DNA of 64,000 nt from Polynucleobacter sp. es-EL-1 (GTDB taxonomy: Bacteria > Pseudomonadota > Gammaproteobacteria > Burkholderiales > Burkholderiaceae). Below the pieces are notes generated by a model. That model was not told where the DNA came from, ran no database searches, and saw only the letters and a program-made list of their open reading frames with translations. The position numbers were made by a program, and so were the translations under genes. Positions 63,038 to 64,000 of the stretch are shown here, one piece after another; within the stretch, counting starts at the first letter, position 1, and each line of letters starts with the position of its first letter. The DNA is taken from assembly GCF_018687975.1 (NCBI RefSeq), contig NZ_CP061310.1:1426001-1490000 (forward strand). The letters run 5' to 3'.

Positions 63038-64000
63038 CTTCGACGGGTTTACCAATGCTGCGGAAAGCCGCGCACTGAGCAAAGGCTTCCTCACTGAGCA
63101 ACAAATTTCTACCTTTGCAAAACTTGAGCGTCAGCTTGAGTAACTCCTTGATATCGCGGCCGCTGGCAGCTGCGTAGGTTATTACTAAGCGCTCAACTAG
63201 GTCGTCGGGCAGCTCGGTGTTGAACTGCTGCGCCAGGGATTTCCATAGTTGCTTCGCCTGCTCTTGTGTCGGTATCTCAAACTGGATGATGGCAATGCAG
63301 CGAGATAAGACGGCGTCATCAATGTCGGCTACGCGGTTGGTAGTCATGAACAGTAAACCATTGAAGTACTCAAGGGTACGCAAAAACTCAGCCACGATGG
63401 CGTTGTGCTGCAGATCGTTATCGCGGCGGCGAATGTAGACATCGGCCTCGTCGAGCAACAGCACCGAATCCCAGCGCGCCGCGCGCCGCAAGATTTTCGA
63501 AAGATTCGCCTCCACTGAACTTGCCGTCACGCCGAGTTGACCAGAATGTACGCGGTATAGTGGTTTCTGGACGACCTCGGCATAGACCTCTGCTGTCAGC
63601 GTCTTGCCTAAGCCAGGCGCGCCTTTGCACAGAATGGTTGTGCCGCCCGACTTACCCTCGACGATGTCCTCCATTAGGAAGTTACGATCAGCGGTCAAGA
63701 TATCAATCAGCTCGCGATGAGCATGCGGCAGAACCAGCTTGTCACGCAATTCTGGCTTGTAACGATACGACTCAACATTTTGCACATGCACCCATACGCT
63801 GCGGTGGTAATCTAAGTGGAATAGGTGTAGATAGCAATGCTGGGGGATTCGTTCAAAACCCTCGCTGATACCGCTGCTGCGCCAGAAGCTTGCATCGGCT
63901 GTGGTATCAAAGTGGCGTTCCAGCAGCTCTTCATCATTGACGCAGCGGGCGGTTGTGCCTGCCTGCAACCGCATGCATTCGAGTTGTGGACGAGGCCCTT
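63024..64000 (-). CDS. AAA+ ATPase, 5' end cut by window edge
   Basis: At least 325 residues of an AAA ATPase. Walker A in CKGAPGLGKTLTAEVYAE, Walker B in SVLLLDEADVYI, sensor 1 in FMTTNRVADIDDAVLSRC, with the arginine-finger region and C-terminal lid following. The frame stays open to the window edge above the first ATG (63974; upstream residues GPRPQLEC), so the start is probably outside. The central part resembles Cdc48/ATPase-with-chaperone type domains. The DNA is GC-rich (one 60-base line, 63421-63480, has 40 G or C), unlike the rest of the window. It is coupled to the esterase gene. Confidence 0.8.
   Translation of the reverse strand, partial: GPRPQLECMRLQAGTTARCVNDEELLERHFDTTADASFWRSSGISEGFERIPQHCYLHLFHLDYHRSVWVHVQNVESYRYKPELRDKLVLPHAHRELIDILTADRNFLMEDIVEGKSGGTTILCKGAPGLGKTLTAEVYAEVVQKPLYRVHSGQLGVTASSVEANLSKILRRAARWDSVLLLDEADVYIRRRDNDLQHNAIVAEFLRTLEYFNGLLFMTTNRVADIDDAVLSRCIAIIQFEIPTQEQAKQLWKSLAQQFNTELPDDLVERLVITYAAASGRDIKELLKLTLKFCKGRNLLLSEEAFAQCAAFRSIGKPVEDGNV

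Noticed and set aside
1..64000. CRISPR arrays, insertion sequences, rRNA genes, replication origin
   Set aside because: No regularly spaced repeats, transposase or integrase gene, rRNA sequence or DnaA-box cluster was recognised.

Overview
The window looks like the chromosome of a free-living freshwater betaproteobacterium close to Polynucleobacter (Burkholderiaceae). The reasons are moderate GC, tightly packed genes, and a gene set typical of small aquatic Burkholderiales: cbb3 oxidase, TAXI/TRAP-type binding protein, CaiB/HMG-CoA lyase genes, the gcl-hyi-glxR glyoxylate cluster and two photolyases. The genus is an inference from protein resemblance only.

Layout. 0-6.5 kb: cbb3 terminal oxidase genes ccoN-O-Q-P (P cut by the left edge), behind a perfect FNR box and preceded by ccoS, ccoI and an MFS gene, all on the minus strand. 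6.6-9.5 kb: a 2OG-Fe(II) dioxygenase, a TAXI binding protein and a plus-strand SDR. 9.5-16.4 kb: a complete System I cytochrome c maturation operon ccmABCDEFGHI with overlapping start/stop codons, which would supply haem-loaded CcoO and CcoP. 16.5-20.4 kb: solute-binding-like protein, small secreted protein, choloylglycine-hydrolase-family enzyme, quinone oxidoreductase, DUF2452. 20.4-28 kb: a light-damage neighbourhood with an iron-sulfur (6-4)-type photolyase, a CRY-DASH, DUF3833, chalcone-isomerase-like, DCC, TIGR03643, DUF2256, DUF2237, SDR and histone-deacetylase-like genes. 28-31.3 kb: an outer-membrane protein, two potassium channels, two small conserved proteins and a second FNR box. 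31.3-36 kb: glyoxylate carboligase pathway (gcl, hyi, glxR) with a divergent LysR regulator. 36-44.4 kb: ketopantoate-reductase-like protein, UspA behind a third FNR box, VOC protein, HMG-CoA lyase, CaiB transferase, Dps, a bicupin, an FAD-linked oxidase and DUF4239. 44.4-53.4 kb: two tandem amidohydrolases, tautomerase, class II aldolase, TonB-like protein, selD and a two-domain nitrilase.

53.5-64 kb has the look of an accessory region. A 5.4-kb cassette holds two secreted Cys-type sulfatases, their own formylglycine-generating enzyme and an outer-membrane channel. It lies between two 105-bp direct repeats that each contain the anticodon-to-CCA half of an elongator tRNA-Met. No integrase and no complete tRNA gene is visible. 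Further right come an MFS transporter, a ferritin-like protein, DUF2461, a degenerate tRNA-Phe remnant and, exactly beyond it, visibly GC-richer DNA encoding an esterase and an AAA+ ATPase that runs off the right edge.

The main themes are microaerobic respiration (oxidase, haem attachment, FNR sites), protection against light and oxidants (photolyases, Dps), use of C2/C3 acids, and a modular region where tRNA 3' fragments mark the joints. The best candidate for something undescribed is the sulfatase cassette with its tRNA-fragment borders and an intrinsic terminator buried in the first codons of its channel gene.
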